This document shows positions 27,186 to 35,870 of a DNA stretch of 49,046 nt, one piece after another. The notes under the pieces are model-generated. The model was not told the origin of the DNA, did no database searches, and saw only the letters and a list, made by a program, of their open reading frames with translations. This DNA comes from Colwellia sp. (GTDB lineage: Bacteria > Pseudomonadota > Gammaproteobacteria > Enterobacterales > Alteromonadaceae): NCBI GenBank assembly GCA_013215465.1, contig JABSOW010000029.1, positions 1 through 49,046 of the forward strand. The letters run 5' to 3'. The first letter of the stretch is position 1; each line of letters begins with the position of its first letter. The position numbers and the translations under genes were made by a program.

Positions 27186-28820
27186 TTAGCGCTTAAACTC
27201 TGATGTTTGGCTCCATTGTGGCCAAACATTTTCTTTGGATAATTGGTAACCAATCTCAAAGAAAGCTTGCATGTCTTGTACGGCACCAGACATATCCCAA
27301 GCTTCATTATATTCATCACACAGGTTGTGATAACACTTACCTAAACTATCTTTTAACTGCGCACGCAATACTTTTGTCGCTTCATCAACCGGTGTTTTAC
27401 CTGTTTTTGCGTATAGCGCTGGAATACCAATATTAGCAAAAGCGAAATGATCTGAGCGATAATAGATACCTGCTGCAGGACGAGGATCGCCGGCAATTAC
27501 ACGACCTTGTTTATTCACCGCCGCTTTAAGAAAATTATCTAGCTCCGACTGACCTAGGCCATAAACTGAGACATCGCTACTTCTGCCATCAACACCCAAT
27601 GCATCCATATTAATATTGGCTACCGTTTTAGCCGCAGGAATAATTGGATTAGCCGCATAAAATTTAGAGCCTAATAGCCCCTGCTCTTCTGCTGTTACCG
27701 CCATAATGGTAATAGAACGCATCGGTGCAATGGGCAACTGAGCAAATGCTTCAGCGACTTCGATCAGCGCGCCAGTACCTGATGCATTGTCTACTGCGCC
27801 ATTATAAATTTGGTCACCAGTTAAACTGGTATCTTTGCCCAAGTGATCCCAATGTGCAGTGTAAATAATATGCTCATCTGGCTTAGTACTACCAGGTAAA
27901 GTCGCGATAAAGTTATATGAAACTGACTCTTTCACCGTGTTTTTCACGGTAATCGACGCGGTTAAATTACCCATATCGATATGATAACTGCCCTTTGCTG
28001 CCTCAGCCTTGGCTTGCTCGAAGTTCAAGCCTGCCTTAGCAAACAACTCTTTTGCCACATCACTATTTACCCAGCCTTCAACGGCAACACGTCCTTTATT
28101 GAAATCATCACGAACAAAGCCAAATTGTGGGCCCGTCCAAGAGTGCTCAACCACAGACCAGTTGTATGATGCCGGCGCGGTTTCATGAATAATAATTGCA
28201 CCTTCAGCGCCTTGACGGCTAGCCTCTTCGTATTTGTATGTCCAACGGCCGTAATAGGTCATCGCATTACCATTAAATAGCGTAGGATCTTGAGTTGCAA
28301 AACCAGGATCATTGACCAAGATAACAACCGTTTTACCTTTAACATCTAAGCCTTGGTAATCATTCCAGTTGTACTCTGGTGCATTAACACCATAACCAAC
28401 AAAGACTAACTCGGAATCTTTAAGTTGCTCAAAGTCACTAATGCGGCTAGAGCTCATAACCATGTCGTGTCCATACTGATAGTCTTTACCGCCAATTGAT
28501 AGTGTCATATCTGGCGATGCCTCAATTGACACCATAGGTACGGCTTGTAAAAAGCTGTCACCGTTGCCAGGTTTAAAACCAAGCGCGGTTAATTGTTTAG
28601 TTAAATAGTCAAGCGTCAACTCTTCACCCTTGCTTGATGGCGCACGCCCTTCAAACTCATCTGATGCAAGCACTTTAATATGCCCAATAAGTTGTTCTTT
28701 ATTAATGCTGTTATAGCTAGCAGTAAAGTCTGCCGCTGTATTGCTTTTAACATCATGTTTAGTACCACAAGCACTTAATACAACTGAAACAATTAGGGTT
28801 AAACCGATTATTTTTTTCAC
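27186..28820 (-). CDS. M28-family metallopeptidase lipoprotein
   Basis: 544 residues. Lipoprotein signal with lipobox LSAC (C18). A PA-type insert (about 120-270) is followed by a Zn-aminopeptidase domain: TAHWDHLG (first His/Asp ligands), YNGAVDNASGTGALIEVA, AEEQGLLGSKF (catalytic Glu pair), VDGRSSD, and the last His in YRSDHFAFANIGIPAL. It probably clips N-terminal residues from peptides in the periplasm. The start codon is GTG (28820), with no better alternative and only weak ribosome-binding sequence. Divergent from the metal exporter at 29113. A weak hairpin follows the gene at 27148-27164. Confidence 0.93.
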   Translation of the reverse strand: MKKIIGLTLIVSVVLSACGTKHDVKSNTAADFTASYNSINKEQLIGHIKVLASDEFEGRAPSSKGEELTLDYLTKQLTALGFKPGNGDSFLQAVPMVSIEASPDMTLSIGGKDYQYGHDMVMSSSRISDFEQLKDSELVFVGYGVNAPEYNWNDYQGLDVKGKTVVILVNDPGFATQDPTLFNGNAMTYYGRWTYKYEEASRQGAEGAIIIHETAPASYNWSVVEHSWTGPQFGFVRDDFNKGRVAVEGWVNSDVAKELFAKAGLNFEQAKAEAAKGSYHIDMGNLTASITVKNTVKESVSYNFIATLPGSTKPDEHIIYTAHWDHLGKDTSLTGDQIYNGAVDNASGTGALIEVAEAFAQLPIAPMRSITIMAVTAEEQGLLGSKFYAANPIIPAAKTVANINMDALGVDGRSSDVSVYGLGQSELDNFLKAAVNKQGRVIAGDPRPAAGIYYRSDHFAFANIGIPALYAKTGKTPVDEATKVLRAQLKDSLGKCYHNLCDEYNEAWDMSGAVQDMQAFFEIGYQLSKENVWPQWSQTSEFKR

Positions 28821-29051
28821 TTTTTTATTCTTTTATTGAGAATGACAAAATGATTATAAACGAATCTAACAATAGTTAGGTACATATACTTACATAACTT
28901 GCGCGCCCAGAAAAGTTCATGCAAACAGATCATTTCAGTCAAATAGCAGGTATTCCTGAGCATATGGCACAAGTAGCATTACCCTAGCAAAATCAGTATC
29001 AGTGATTATTAAATGGCCTTAGTGTGACAATAAATAACTTGCAAATACAAA

Positions 29052-29066
29052 TGATAATATTTAACA
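29052..29066. promoter_or_regulatory. Candidate Fur box before the metal exporter
   Basis: TGATAATATTTAACA matches the 7-1-7 Fur consensus TGATAATnATTATCA at 12 of 14 positions, with a perfect left half. It lies 46 bases before the exporter ATG, in a region shared with the divergent M28 peptidase gene. AT-rich background makes chance matches possible; the ferritin genes downstream make it more credible. Confidence 0.45.
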
Positions 29067-29112
29067 TTCAAATAACCAGTACTAAACTAACAACATTAAT
29101 GGTATTTATCAG

Positions 29113-30306
29113 ATGGAACTCAGTCAACAAAGCGTCAGTAAAAAGTATCTATTCCAAAGTGTTTATCTATCTTATAAACGCTTACTTTTACCCATAGTTA
29201 TTGTCGCATTGTTATTCACTGATACCACTCGTTTTATTACACTCAAGGTATTATCTGATGCCTTTTGGCAGGTTTCTGCCTATGTTGCTGCCAGCCTAGC
29301 TATATATCACTACCTTGCAAGTTTATTTAGTCGCTATCAATGGTTACTTAATATTCCAACTGATAACAGCAAATATCAAATCATTTTTGCCAGCTTGATG
29401 GGCGCTATGCCCGGCTGTGGTGGTGCTATCATTGTGATAACCCAGTTCGTACAAGGAAAGTTTTCATTCGGTGCAGTTGTCGCTGTACTCACTGCAACCA
29501 TGGGCGACGCTGCTTTTTTACTATTAGCCTCACGCCCTAGTACAGGATTATTTGTCATGGGTATCGGCATTATTGTTGGACTAATATCCGGCATAGTTGT
29601 CGATGCTATTCATGGAAATAAATTCATGAGGCCCGATCAAAAAAAATCTCTCTCTCTTACCTGCTGTAATGACCAGCCGGAGAATAAATTTTCCCTTTAT
29701 ATCAAGTGGCAAGGAATGCTTTGGCAATGGTTATTACTACCTTCAGTGTTTATCGCTATTTTATTTTCCTTTCAAATTAATGTAGACCAAATTTTTCACT
29801 TATCTTCTGGCACTATCGACGTTATAGGCGCTGTAATCGTAGTAGTAGCGATAACACTTTGGGCATGCTCTGGTGAAGTAACCAATTACCAAGCAATTGT
29901 TTCTGAAGATTCAAAGGTGAATACCCGTAATTTGTTTCAAAAAGTTGCTCAAGATACTAATTTTGTCGCAAGTTGGGTAATCGTAGCGTTCTTAATTTTT
30001 GAGTTATCAATACACTTTTCAGGAATAGACTTAGCAAAAATATTTACCCAGTGGGGTGTTTTTACTCCTTTAATTGCCGTAATTATCGGTTTATTACCTG
30101 GCTGTGGACCACAAATAATCACAACTAGTTTGTACTTATCCGGCTCAATTCCGCTTTCTGCTCAACTGGGCAATGCCATTAGTAATGACGGTGACGCATT
30201 GTTTCCAGCCATTGCTCTTGCCCCTAAAATGGCATTAATTGCCACACTTTACTCAGCTATTCCTGCCATAATTGTTGCCTATAGTTATTTATATTTATTT
30301 GAATAA
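29113..30306 (+). CDS. Putative ten-TM heavy-metal/manganese exporter (ArsP_2-like)
   Basis: 397 residues of integral membrane protein. Two halves each carry a PGCG motif: MGAMPGCGGAIIVITQF (about 96-112) and GLLPGCGPQIITTSLY (about 331-346), with GDAAFLL and SNDGDALFPAI after them. This is the pattern of the family annotated as putative manganese transporter or ArsP_2 (PF11449). The substrate is not established; ferritins downstream and a Fur-like box upstream suggest iron or manganese efflux. No strong Shine-Dalgarno precedes the ATG. The ferritin genes begin 160 bases downstream on the same strand. Confidence 0.8.
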   Translation: MELSQQSVSKKYLFQSVYLSYKRLLLPIVIVALLFTDTTRFITLKVLSDAFWQVSAYVAASLAIYHYLASLFSRYQWLLNIPTDNSKYQIIFASLMGAMPGCGGAIIVITQFVQGKFSFGAVVAVLTATMGDAAFLLLASRPSTGLFVMGIGIIVGLISGIVVDAIHGNKFMRPDQKKSLSLTCCNDQPENKFSLYIKWQGMLWQWLLLPSVFIAILFSFQINVDQIFHLSSGTIDVIGAVIVVVAITLWACSGEVTNYQAIVSEDSKVNTRNLFQKVAQDTNFVASWVIVAFLIFELSIHFSGIDLAKIFTQWGVFTPLIAVIIGLLPGCGPQIITTSLYLSGSIPLSAQLGNAISNDGDALFPAIALAPKMALIATLYSAIPAIIVAYSYLYLFE

Positions 30307-30345
30307 TAAGTGTCGATAAAAAACACAAAAAAGCATTTAAATAAA

Positions 30346-30364
30346 AATAATTCTCGTTATTATT
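30346..30364. promoter_or_regulatory. Weak Fur-like dyad before the first ferritin gene
   Basis: AATAATTCTCGTTATTATT is a partial palindrome agreeing with the 19 bp Fur consensus at about 12 positions. It lies in the 160-base gap between exporter and ferritin. Low confidence because of the AT-rich background. Confidence 0.25.
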
Positions 30365-30466
30365 CCTTTAAAGACAATATGTTATTTTAATTTACGCCTT
30401 TTATTTCTCTTTCAGTTAAGCTATATTTGGAAATTATTAAAACGAAATTAAAAGTGATATATATAA

Positions 30467-30952
30467 ATGAAAGGCAACACAAAAGTCATAGATTCCTTAA
30501 ACGGCTTATTACACAATGAACTAGCCGCAATTGATCAATATTTCATCCATTCACGTATGTATCAAGACTGGGGGCTCGATAAATTATATCAGCAACTAGA
30601 TCATGAAATGCAAGAGGAAATCACCCATGCAGATGCCATCATAAAACGTATATTATTTCTCGAAGGTCGACCTAATTTAACCAGTCGTCGAGATTTAATT
30701 ATTGGGGACGATGTTCCTTCCATGCTTAAAAACGATTTAATACTTGAAATGGAAGTAGTAACCGCACTGAAAGAATCAATTCTCTTAGCCGAAAATGAAA
30801 AAGACTATCAGACCAGAGAAATGCTATTAAAACTGTTGGAAGATACTGAAGAAGATCACATTTATTGGCTAGAAAAACAGCTTGGCTTAATCAGTAAAAT
30901 GGGTTTACAAAATTATATTCAATCGCACATGGGTAACCACCTAGCAGGTTAA
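30467..30952 (+). CDS. bfr: Bacterioferritin-family subunit, ferroxidase-competent, no heme Met
   Basis: 161 residues, four-helix ferritin fold. All di-iron ligands are present: E18, E51, H54, E94, and the E/H pair in DTEEDHIYW. The heme-binding Met52 is Ile. It resembles the Pseudomonas subunit called BfrA or FtnA (the TEEDHxYWLE signature). It should oxidise Fe(II) and store it as ferric mineral in a 24-subunit shell. The next gene, 10 bases on, encodes a subunit with the opposite pattern, so a mixed shell is likely. Confidence 0.92.
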   Translation: MKGNTKVIDSLNGLLHNELAAIDQYFIHSRMYQDWGLDKLYQQLDHEMQEEITHADAIIKRILFLEGRPNLTSRRDLIIGDDVPSMLKNDLILEMEVVTALKESILLAENEKDYQTREMLLKLLEDTEEDHIYWLEKQLGLISKMGLQNYIQSHMGNHLAG

Positions 30953-30962
30953 GGAGAGCATT

Positions 30963-31427
30963 ATGCAGGGAAATAAAGAAATTTTAATATTACTCAATAA
31001 AGCATTGGCTATTGAGTTAGTGGCAATTAACCAGTATTTTTTGCATGCACGTATGTACAAAAACTGGGGATTAGAACGCCTAAATAAGGCGGACTATAAG
31101 ATGTCTATTTTGAAAATGAAACAAGCAGACGATATTATTGAGCGTATTTTGTTTTTAGAAGGTTTACCAAATTTACAAGACTTAGGTCGACTTCACATCG
31201 GTGAGAACACCGCTGAAATGTTACAATCTAACTATAATTTAGAGCAGGTTTCACATCAAGCAATCAAAGAATTAATAGATAGAAGTGAACAAGAACAAGA
31301 TTATATAAGCAGAAATTTAGCTCAAAAAATACTGGGCAATGTTGAAGAACAGCTTGATTGGATTAATGAACAGCAATACCTTATACAAAATATTGGTATT
31401 GAAAACTACATACAATCTAAAGCGTAA
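30963..31427 (+). CDS. bfr: Bacterioferritin subunit with heme Met but broken ferroxidase centre
   Basis: 154 residues, numbered like E. coli Bfr. M52 (LKMKQAD) is kept, so heme can bind between subunits. E18 and E94 are kept, but E51 is Lys, H54 is Gln, E127 is Val and H130 is Gln (NVEEQLDW), which should abolish iron oxidation. AAGGAGAG gives a strong start. Translationally close to the preceding ferroxidase-type gene, it most likely supplies the heme for iron release in a hetero-oligomer, as in two-subunit bacterioferritins of Neisseria and Pseudomonas. Confidence 0.92.
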   Translation: MQGNKEILILLNKALAIELVAINQYFLHARMYKNWGLERLNKADYKMSILKMKQADDIIERILFLEGLPNLQDLGRLHIGENTAEMLQSNYNLEQVSHQAIKELIDRSEQEQDYISRNLAQKILGNVEEQLDWINEQQYLIQNIGIENYIQSKA

Positions 31428-31578
31428 GCAATGTAAGACCAAGACTCAAAAAAGAGTTGAAAAATGAGATGATAATTCGCTGAAAAAAGTGGCCACTTAA
31501 CCAAGTCAATGTTTTATAACGGTAAAGTGGTCACTATCAAACAAACGCTGCCCAATCAATAAAGCCTATATACACTCG

Positions 31579-32061
31579 CTATAGAGGCTTCTGACCGAGG
31601 GGGATCATCCCATCTTCAGTGAAGGTTAATTTTGGCACAAAGGGAATATCGATATCTAATTTGGCCTTCAGTTGATAGCTGATATCCTGTCCTTGACTAT
31701 CCATTAGCGCTTTTATCACCTTGATCCCCCCTAGTAAACTAGCTGAAACCGGAACTACAAAACGTGATTCACCGTAAGCTCCTACGGTGGGGATATCCGC
31801 GGAAACACCATAGGCTAATATCTCTCCTGCCACACTCAGTTGATAGCTAATACCATTAAACGGCAATTCAAAATTATTGGGGTTGATTAACTTCAAGCCT
31901 ATTTCAAAATTTTGTTCGAAACCATTAGCTGGCAAAGCCTTAAAAGAAACCAATTCGACACTGGGCTCTTCGTAGTCTAGATTCATGGTGGCGCAGCCAG
32001 ACAGAAAAAACAGTGCAGCCACGATAAAAAAGCGCATGGGTAGTGCTCTAGTTATAGTCAT
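31579..32061 (-). CDS. LEA14-like (WHy domain) lipoprotein
   Basis: 160 residues. Lipoprotein signal with lipobox LSGC (C23). The body is a single WHy/LEA type 2 beta-sandwich: VELVSFKALP, NFEIGLKLINPNNFELPFNG, ISYQLSVAGEILAYGVS, TVGAYGESRFVVPVSASLLG. Such proteins are attached to the envelope and are linked to stress tolerance; the exact role is unknown. GAGGATAAAG precedes the ATG; an internal ATG 8 codons on (MRFFIVAALF) is an alternative start. No operon partner. Confidence 0.85.
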   Translation of the reverse strand: MTITRALPMRFFIVAALFFLSGCATMNLDYEEPSVELVSFKALPANGFEQNFEIGLKLINPNNFELPFNGISYQLSVAGEILAYGVSADIPTVGAYGESRFVVPVSASLLGGIKVIKALMDSQGQDISYQLKAKLDIDIPFVPKLTFTEDGMIPLGQKPL

Positions 32062-32188
32062 TCTTTATCCTCAAGGAGTAATCTCTTGCAACTTATATTA
32101 GAAGGGTAATGATTATTCACTAAAAAAACCACTACGGATATTACTTTATTCATTGCCGATTGTGCCACCAGATATAATTATTCATCAC

Positions 32189-32244
32189 AAAACTACACAC
32201 ATAAATCAATATGTAAAAGGAAATCATCGTAAGTGTGTAGTTTT
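32189..32244. repeat. 12 bp inverted repeat directly abutting a palindrome
   Basis: AAAACTACACAC at 32189-32200 is perfectly inverted as GTGTGTAGTTTT at 32233-32244, with 32 bases between. The right arm touches the palindrome at 32245. Confidence 0.7.
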
Positions 32245-32268
32245 ATTTGTAGCACATGTGCTACAAAT
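32245..32268. repeat. 24 bp perfect palindrome
   Basis: The sequence from ATTTGTAGCACA continues as its exact reverse complement. The centre is at 32256/32257. It is a possible operator for a dimeric or tetrameric regulator. Confidence 0.8.
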
Positions 32269-32286
32269 ACGACCCTTTTTTGATAT

Positions 32287-32314
32287 AAAAAAGCAGTCAC
32301 TAGAGGACTGCTTT
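32287..32314 (-). terminator. Terminator for the cytidylyltransferase gene
   Basis: On the minus strand AAAGCAGTC and GACTGCTTT pair around 7 bases and are followed by a T-run (TTTTTT in all, the first three within the stem). It lies about 165 bases beyond the minus-strand stop at 32479. Confidence 0.7.
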
Positions 32315-32478
32315 GGCTCCAACAGCAGACGGTTGGACTTTAAATTCAAGATTCACTTTAATCACATAAGAAGTGAGGAATACTATTTTTTATAAGGTTT
32401 TGTTTTTCTTATCGGCAGATTGTGCATAAGCAGAGCTAAAAAATTAGGCTACTTACTGCTGATAAACCTCTTAAAATA

Positions 32479-32871
32479 TTAATCAACTTTAAGCTTTTTT
32501 ATGATTGATGAAGAATCAATTAAAGGGCTTCTCGGTACATAGCGCATAATACCCATCTTGTGAGGTAACTCATACATATGTTCCATATTATTGCCTGCTA
32601 CATGAATATCAATACGATGTAGTAGGTAAAAATTCTCATCGTTATTCGGTGTAAGCGGGGCAACAATCACCTCATCGACACCCTTAATATTCCGAATTAT
32701 TTCACAGCGTTGTTCGCAAGAAATAATAGGGGAGCGTTTATAAGATTCAACGTCTTCGTCTGAATGTACGCCAACAATAAGGAAGTCGCCAAACTCTTTT
32801 GCTTTTTGTATAACAGATAAATGTCCTACGTGAAATAAATCAAATACGCCACTGGTGTATACTCTTATCAT
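32479..32871 (-). CDS. Cytidylyltransferase (glycerol-3-phosphate/ethanolamine-phosphate type)
   Basis: 130 residues, the size of TagD-like enzymes. Motifs: YTSGVFDLFHVGH (5-17, the HxGH nucleotide-binding loop), VGVHSDEDVESYK, and IDSSSIIKK near the end (the RTxGISTT-like position). It should transfer CMP from CTP to an alcohol phosphate, giving CDP-glycerol, CDP-ethanolamine or similar. AGGAG precedes the ATG. The next gene upstream on the same strand is a CDP-alcohol phosphatidyltransferase, so together they could make a phospholipid head group, though 308 bases separate them. Confidence 0.85.
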   Translation of the reverse strand: MIRVYTSGVFDLFHVGHLSVIQKAKEFGDFLIVGVHSDEDVESYKRSPIISCEQRCEIIRNIKGVDEVIVAPLTPNNDENFYLLHRIDIHVAGNNMEHMYELPHKMGIMRYVPRSPLIDSSSIIKKLKVD

Positions 32872-33179
32872 CTTTATTACTCCTATACATATCGAACATA
32901 TAACAAATGATTTTCGCTATATGTTTTATTAAAATCTACCTCGCCACAAACTCACTCTTTGGTGAAATTACAGCGGATAAAAAAATAGTTCGCTTCTTTA
33001 AATGTCCATATCAACAGCTAAGCGTGCTTACTTTACTACGGTCTGTGGTAAGTCAACCACAGGCTGTCAGGTAACTTAGGATGCTTGTTTATTGGATAAC
33101 CATGACTTTAGATATCATGCGGTATCATTGTTATCTGAGTGCTAGTTAACGGTAAATAGTTTTATCAAATGCAAATATT
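32872..33179. other. Spacer between the two CDP-alcohol genes
   Basis: 308 bases with one small hairpin (CTGTGGT/ACCACAG, 33043-33062) and no gene. Both flanking genes are on the minus strand, so this is either a promoter for the cytidylyltransferase or an operon spacer. Confidence 0.5.
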
Positions 33180-33833
33180 CTAGAACAGTAACCAGCTATA
33201 GGCTAACGTGATAACTAGCGTGTATAGGGCGAGCACATAATACCAACTACCACTGAGTTTTGGTGTTTTTATCGGCGCGACATTGAATGCGGCTAAACCA
33301 AGGATGGTAATATAAAGTACGACTGTGAACGCTGTGGTAGAGATAAGACTTTCTAGCAGAAAAACAAAAACAAGAATAATGGCATTATTATCAGAGGCAA
33401 GACCTTGATAGCTCGATTTTCCATCTAAACCGTAAACATTAAAATAACTTAATCGTAAGACGCAAGCGGCAACAATAATAAAAGCACCGGGGAGAAACGC
33501 AGGATGAAAATTGCCATAGCTTAATAAGATAACTGCTGGGCAAATACCAAAACTAACAACATCGATGAGTGAGTCTACTTGTCCACCAATTTGACCTTGC
33601 ATTGCCGTTCTATTTTTCATTTTTCTGGCAATTTTGCCATCATTCCAATCAAAGAACACCGCCCAAATTAATCCTATCATTGCCGCAGGGTAAATGCCGA
33701 TCATGGCAAAGTACAGTGCTAATAAGGCTGAAAACAGTCCGAACAAAGAACAAATATTAGGTAAATCAAAGGCAAGTGATAATATCGAAGGGGTGGTGGT
33801 CGACGGATTATTATCTGTTTCTACTGTTAGCAT
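33180..33833 (-). CDS. CDP-alcohol phosphatidyltransferase family protein
   Basis: 217 residues, about six TM helices. The family signature D-xx-DG-xx-AR ... G-xxx-D-xxx-D is complete: DWNDGKIAR (about 62-70) and GGQVDSLID (about 83-91). It joins a CDP-activated alcohol or diacylglycerol with a second alcohol in the inner membrane. It is not clearly PssA or PgsA. The neighbouring cytidylyltransferase suggests it uses a CDP-head-group. GAGAG precedes the ATG. Confidence 0.88.
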   Translation of the reverse strand: MLTVETDNNPSTTTPSILSLAFDLPNICSLFGLFSALLALYFAMIGIYPAAMIGLIWAVFFDWNDGKIARKMKNRTAMQGQIGGQVDSLIDVVSFGICPAVILLSYGNFHPAFLPGAFIIVAACVLRLSYFNVYGLDGKSSYQGLASDNNAIILVFVFLLESLISTTAFTVVLYITILGLAAFNVAPIKTPKLSGSWYYVLALYTLVITLAYSWLLF

Positions 33834-34161
33834 GGATGGCTCTCATTATGAATTAAATGGTTTTTCGGGTATTTAATCAAAAGAGTGAGCAAGTTGCTGG
33901 TAGTGTTATCGAGTTGAGTTATTTTAATGTTGTTAATTTACTATGGGGAAATTTTAGAACATTAAGTAACTTTTTCTATAAAAAACTTTTATCTAGAGAT
34001 TATTTGGCATGAATATAGCATATTAAATCGATTTAATCATATTTATCTCTGATTACTTTTCCAATCAGTAAAGTTTTTGACCGGATAGCAGGCATAAATT
34101 TCAGACTACTATGGCGCAAAGCGTACCAAAATATAGCCAAATCACTAATCATATACCTCGA
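33834..34161. other. Intergenic region
   Basis: 328 bases between two minus-strand genes. It must hold the promoter of the phosphatidyltransferase. I see no gene and no strong signal. Confidence 0.4.
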
Positions 34162-34995
34162 TTAAAATGAATAAATCAGAGCTAACATTGGTCCTTTAAA
34201 GCCATAACGAACATCCAGTGAAGCATTATCACCAGATGCATCCACACTGATATTGTAATATTCATACGACAACGAAACGGCAGCTGAATCTGTTATTGAA
34301 TAGTCTGCACTGATACTTAAATCAACTAATTCACCCGTAATTTGATCTAAATGAATATAAAAGTATTGTACTTTAGTGAATATCGTCCAGTCATCAGAAA
34401 TATCATATCCTGCTGATATTCCAAAATTAGGTAAAGGGGTGGTGATGTCGGTAAAAATAGAGTCTGTCCTAGTATTATCAATAGGATCACATTCTTGTGT
34501 ATTACAAACCGCAATGTCACCTGAAAACCGTAATTCAAATTGCATCACATGCAAACCTATTAAAGCTTTTATATCCCACTTTTCATTTTGATAAAAATTA
34601 TAACCGTAACCTATCCGTGAAATATCAACGTTAAAAGTAGTTACAATGTTCGCGTCTACTTCAATTGAATAGAATTCATCGTCTAACTCAAATTCAAATG
34701 GTTTACTAACATCGGAGGGTGAGGACTTTCTGTGTAATCGTCGCCAGTCAATAAAAAAACTATGGCGCTCATTAAGCTGATATAAGAGCTCTACTAAAGG
34801 TAATATGCTACGTTTATCTAAATTAAGATCATCTTCAAAATCAATTTCGTAAGGAGAAGCTTCCCACGGAACAGATGCTTCCATTCCACTATCAGATAGT
34901 GAAGAAAAAACACCGATTTTTATTTTAAATTTATCTTCTTCAGCATAACTAAATGCAGAAATAGCCCAAATAGTAAGTAATAAAAAACGATACAT
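34162..34995 (-). CDS. Outer-membrane beta-barrel protein of unknown family
   Basis: 277 residues. Signal peptide MYRFLLLTIWAISAFSYA, then amphipathic strands (SFFIDWRRL, ISRIGYGYNFYQ, KALIGLHVMQFELRF, NFGISAGYDIS, WTIFTKVQYFYIHL, AVSLSYEYYNI) and a closing strand ending in Phe (PMLALIYSF), as outer-membrane barrels require. It probably has 8 to 12 strands. A channel or structural role is possible. No family is recognised. An extracellular loop has two cysteines (AVCNTQECD). Confidence 0.8.
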   Translation of the reverse strand: MYRFLLLTIWAISAFSYAEEDKFKIKIGVFSSLSDSGMEASVPWEASPYEIDFEDDLNLDKRSILPLVELLYQLNERHSFFIDWRRLHRKSSPSDVSKPFEFELDDEFYSIEVDANIVTTFNVDISRIGYGYNFYQNEKWDIKALIGLHVMQFELRFSGDIAVCNTQECDPIDNTRTDSIFTDITTPLPNFGISAGYDISDDWTIFTKVQYFYIHLDQITGELVDLSISADYSITDSAAVSLSYEYYNISVDASGDNASLDVRYGFKGPMLALIYSF

Positions 34996-35207
34996 AATAA
35001 ATACCCGTGTAAAAAAACCTAAAGTAAGTATAGATAATATTTAAAGGAGCGTAACAACATAATAGTATCGTCATGACGTGCCGTGGAATGTGCAGCTAGA
35101 CTTCGATAATAGTTAAGCGCACTGCTTAAATGCGCGCTTACGTTTAAACACATTTTAAGGAGCAGGATGTCATTCTCTATCCATTAAGCAGATGATATAG
35201 AATCCTT

Positions 35208-35501
35208 TTATTTATCGCACATTGGCTTGTTTTTAGTAAAATTTATTAATGCTCTATTCAATTCAATAAAAGAATCATGCATCATTCGCGATATTCGAAC
35301 ACAGGAATCGACAGGATTTTTGGCCAGCTTCCTTTGTACATCTATCTGAAATTGCAATCCTTGTAAACGTCGCCGCTGGCTTCCTGATGATTTATCGATG
35401 AGTGTGGCAATATTTGCCCTAAGAATGAGTTCAAGTTTATCGGGTGAGTTTTCAGCCAATTCCCTTAGTGTTTTATGGTCGGGGAGGAGATTATTATTCA
35501 T
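35208..35501 (-). CDS. DUF3135 family protein
   Basis: 97 residues, soluble, charged and helical. The family core is clear: LPDHKTLRELAENSPDKLEL, RRRLQGLQFQIDVQRK and AKNPVDSCVRISRMMHDSFI. The function is unknown. I start at ATG 35501, preceded by GAGG at 7 bases; an upstream in-frame ATG at 35525 has no ribosome-binding site. Stands alone. Confidence 0.85.
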   Translation of the reverse strand: MNNNLLPDHKTLRELAENSPDKLELILRANIATLIDKSSGSQRRRLQGLQFQIDVQRKLAKNPVDSCVRISRMMHDSFIELNRALINFTKNKPMCDK

Positions 35502-35870
35502 AGTGAATACCTCATAGGATCGCATCTAAGTAGCTACCATTTTCATCATCCGTAAAATACTTACAATAATAAATTGTGCTTCCTTGCAGTAAGTATAGGT
35601 CAATTATTACCTTGACCTTAGAAATCGGTAACTCTGCGCCGCGCTCGGTTGCAGGTTTTTTAATAGACTTAGCAATTCACTCCCAATCAAATTCGTAAAC
35701 TTGTTTTAATGTGTAAAACTAATAGTTAGGCTGTATTGTAGTTAAGTGTTGGTCAAAGCGTAACGTATTGACTTTATGGTGAGTGTTGGTGGTGTGATAA
35801 AAGCGAGCTGCACAAGCATGGATGCTTGTGCAGAGCCCCATGGATGGGTTTATGCGTCTAGCTTATTTAC
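35502..35870. other. Intergenic region with a strong hairpin
   Basis: Contains the 12 bp hairpin at 35808-35833 and otherwise unremarkable sequence between two minus-strand genes. Confidence 0.5.
35808..35833 (-). terminator. Perfect 12 bp hairpin after the LysR gene
   Basis: CTGCACAAGCAT and ATGCTTGTGCAG are separated by GG. It lies 38 bases past the LysR stop. There is no T-run, so it may be a 3' stabiliser or a factor-dependent stop. Confidence 0.5.

Larger units (their letters stand above)
32062..32478. other. Structured intergenic region
   Basis: No gene is supported. The region is unusually rich in dyads: a 12 bp inverted pair (32189-32244), a 24 bp perfect palindrome (32245-32268), a terminator (32287-32314) and a 6 bp hairpin (32318-32337). 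A plus-strand frame of 80 codons here runs through the hairpins and looks random. Confidence 0.6.

Noticed and set aside
32318..32337. Hairpin TCCAAC/GTTGGA resembling an integron attC core, together with the integrase fragment at the left edge
   Set aside because: No GTTRRRY core sites in proper order, no integron integrase; the left-edge integrase fragment is 32 kb away and not IntI-like.
32153..32395. Plus-strand 80-codon reading frame
   Set aside because: It runs through a 24 bp palindrome and a terminator hairpin, has no ribosome-binding site, and its composition is not protein-like.
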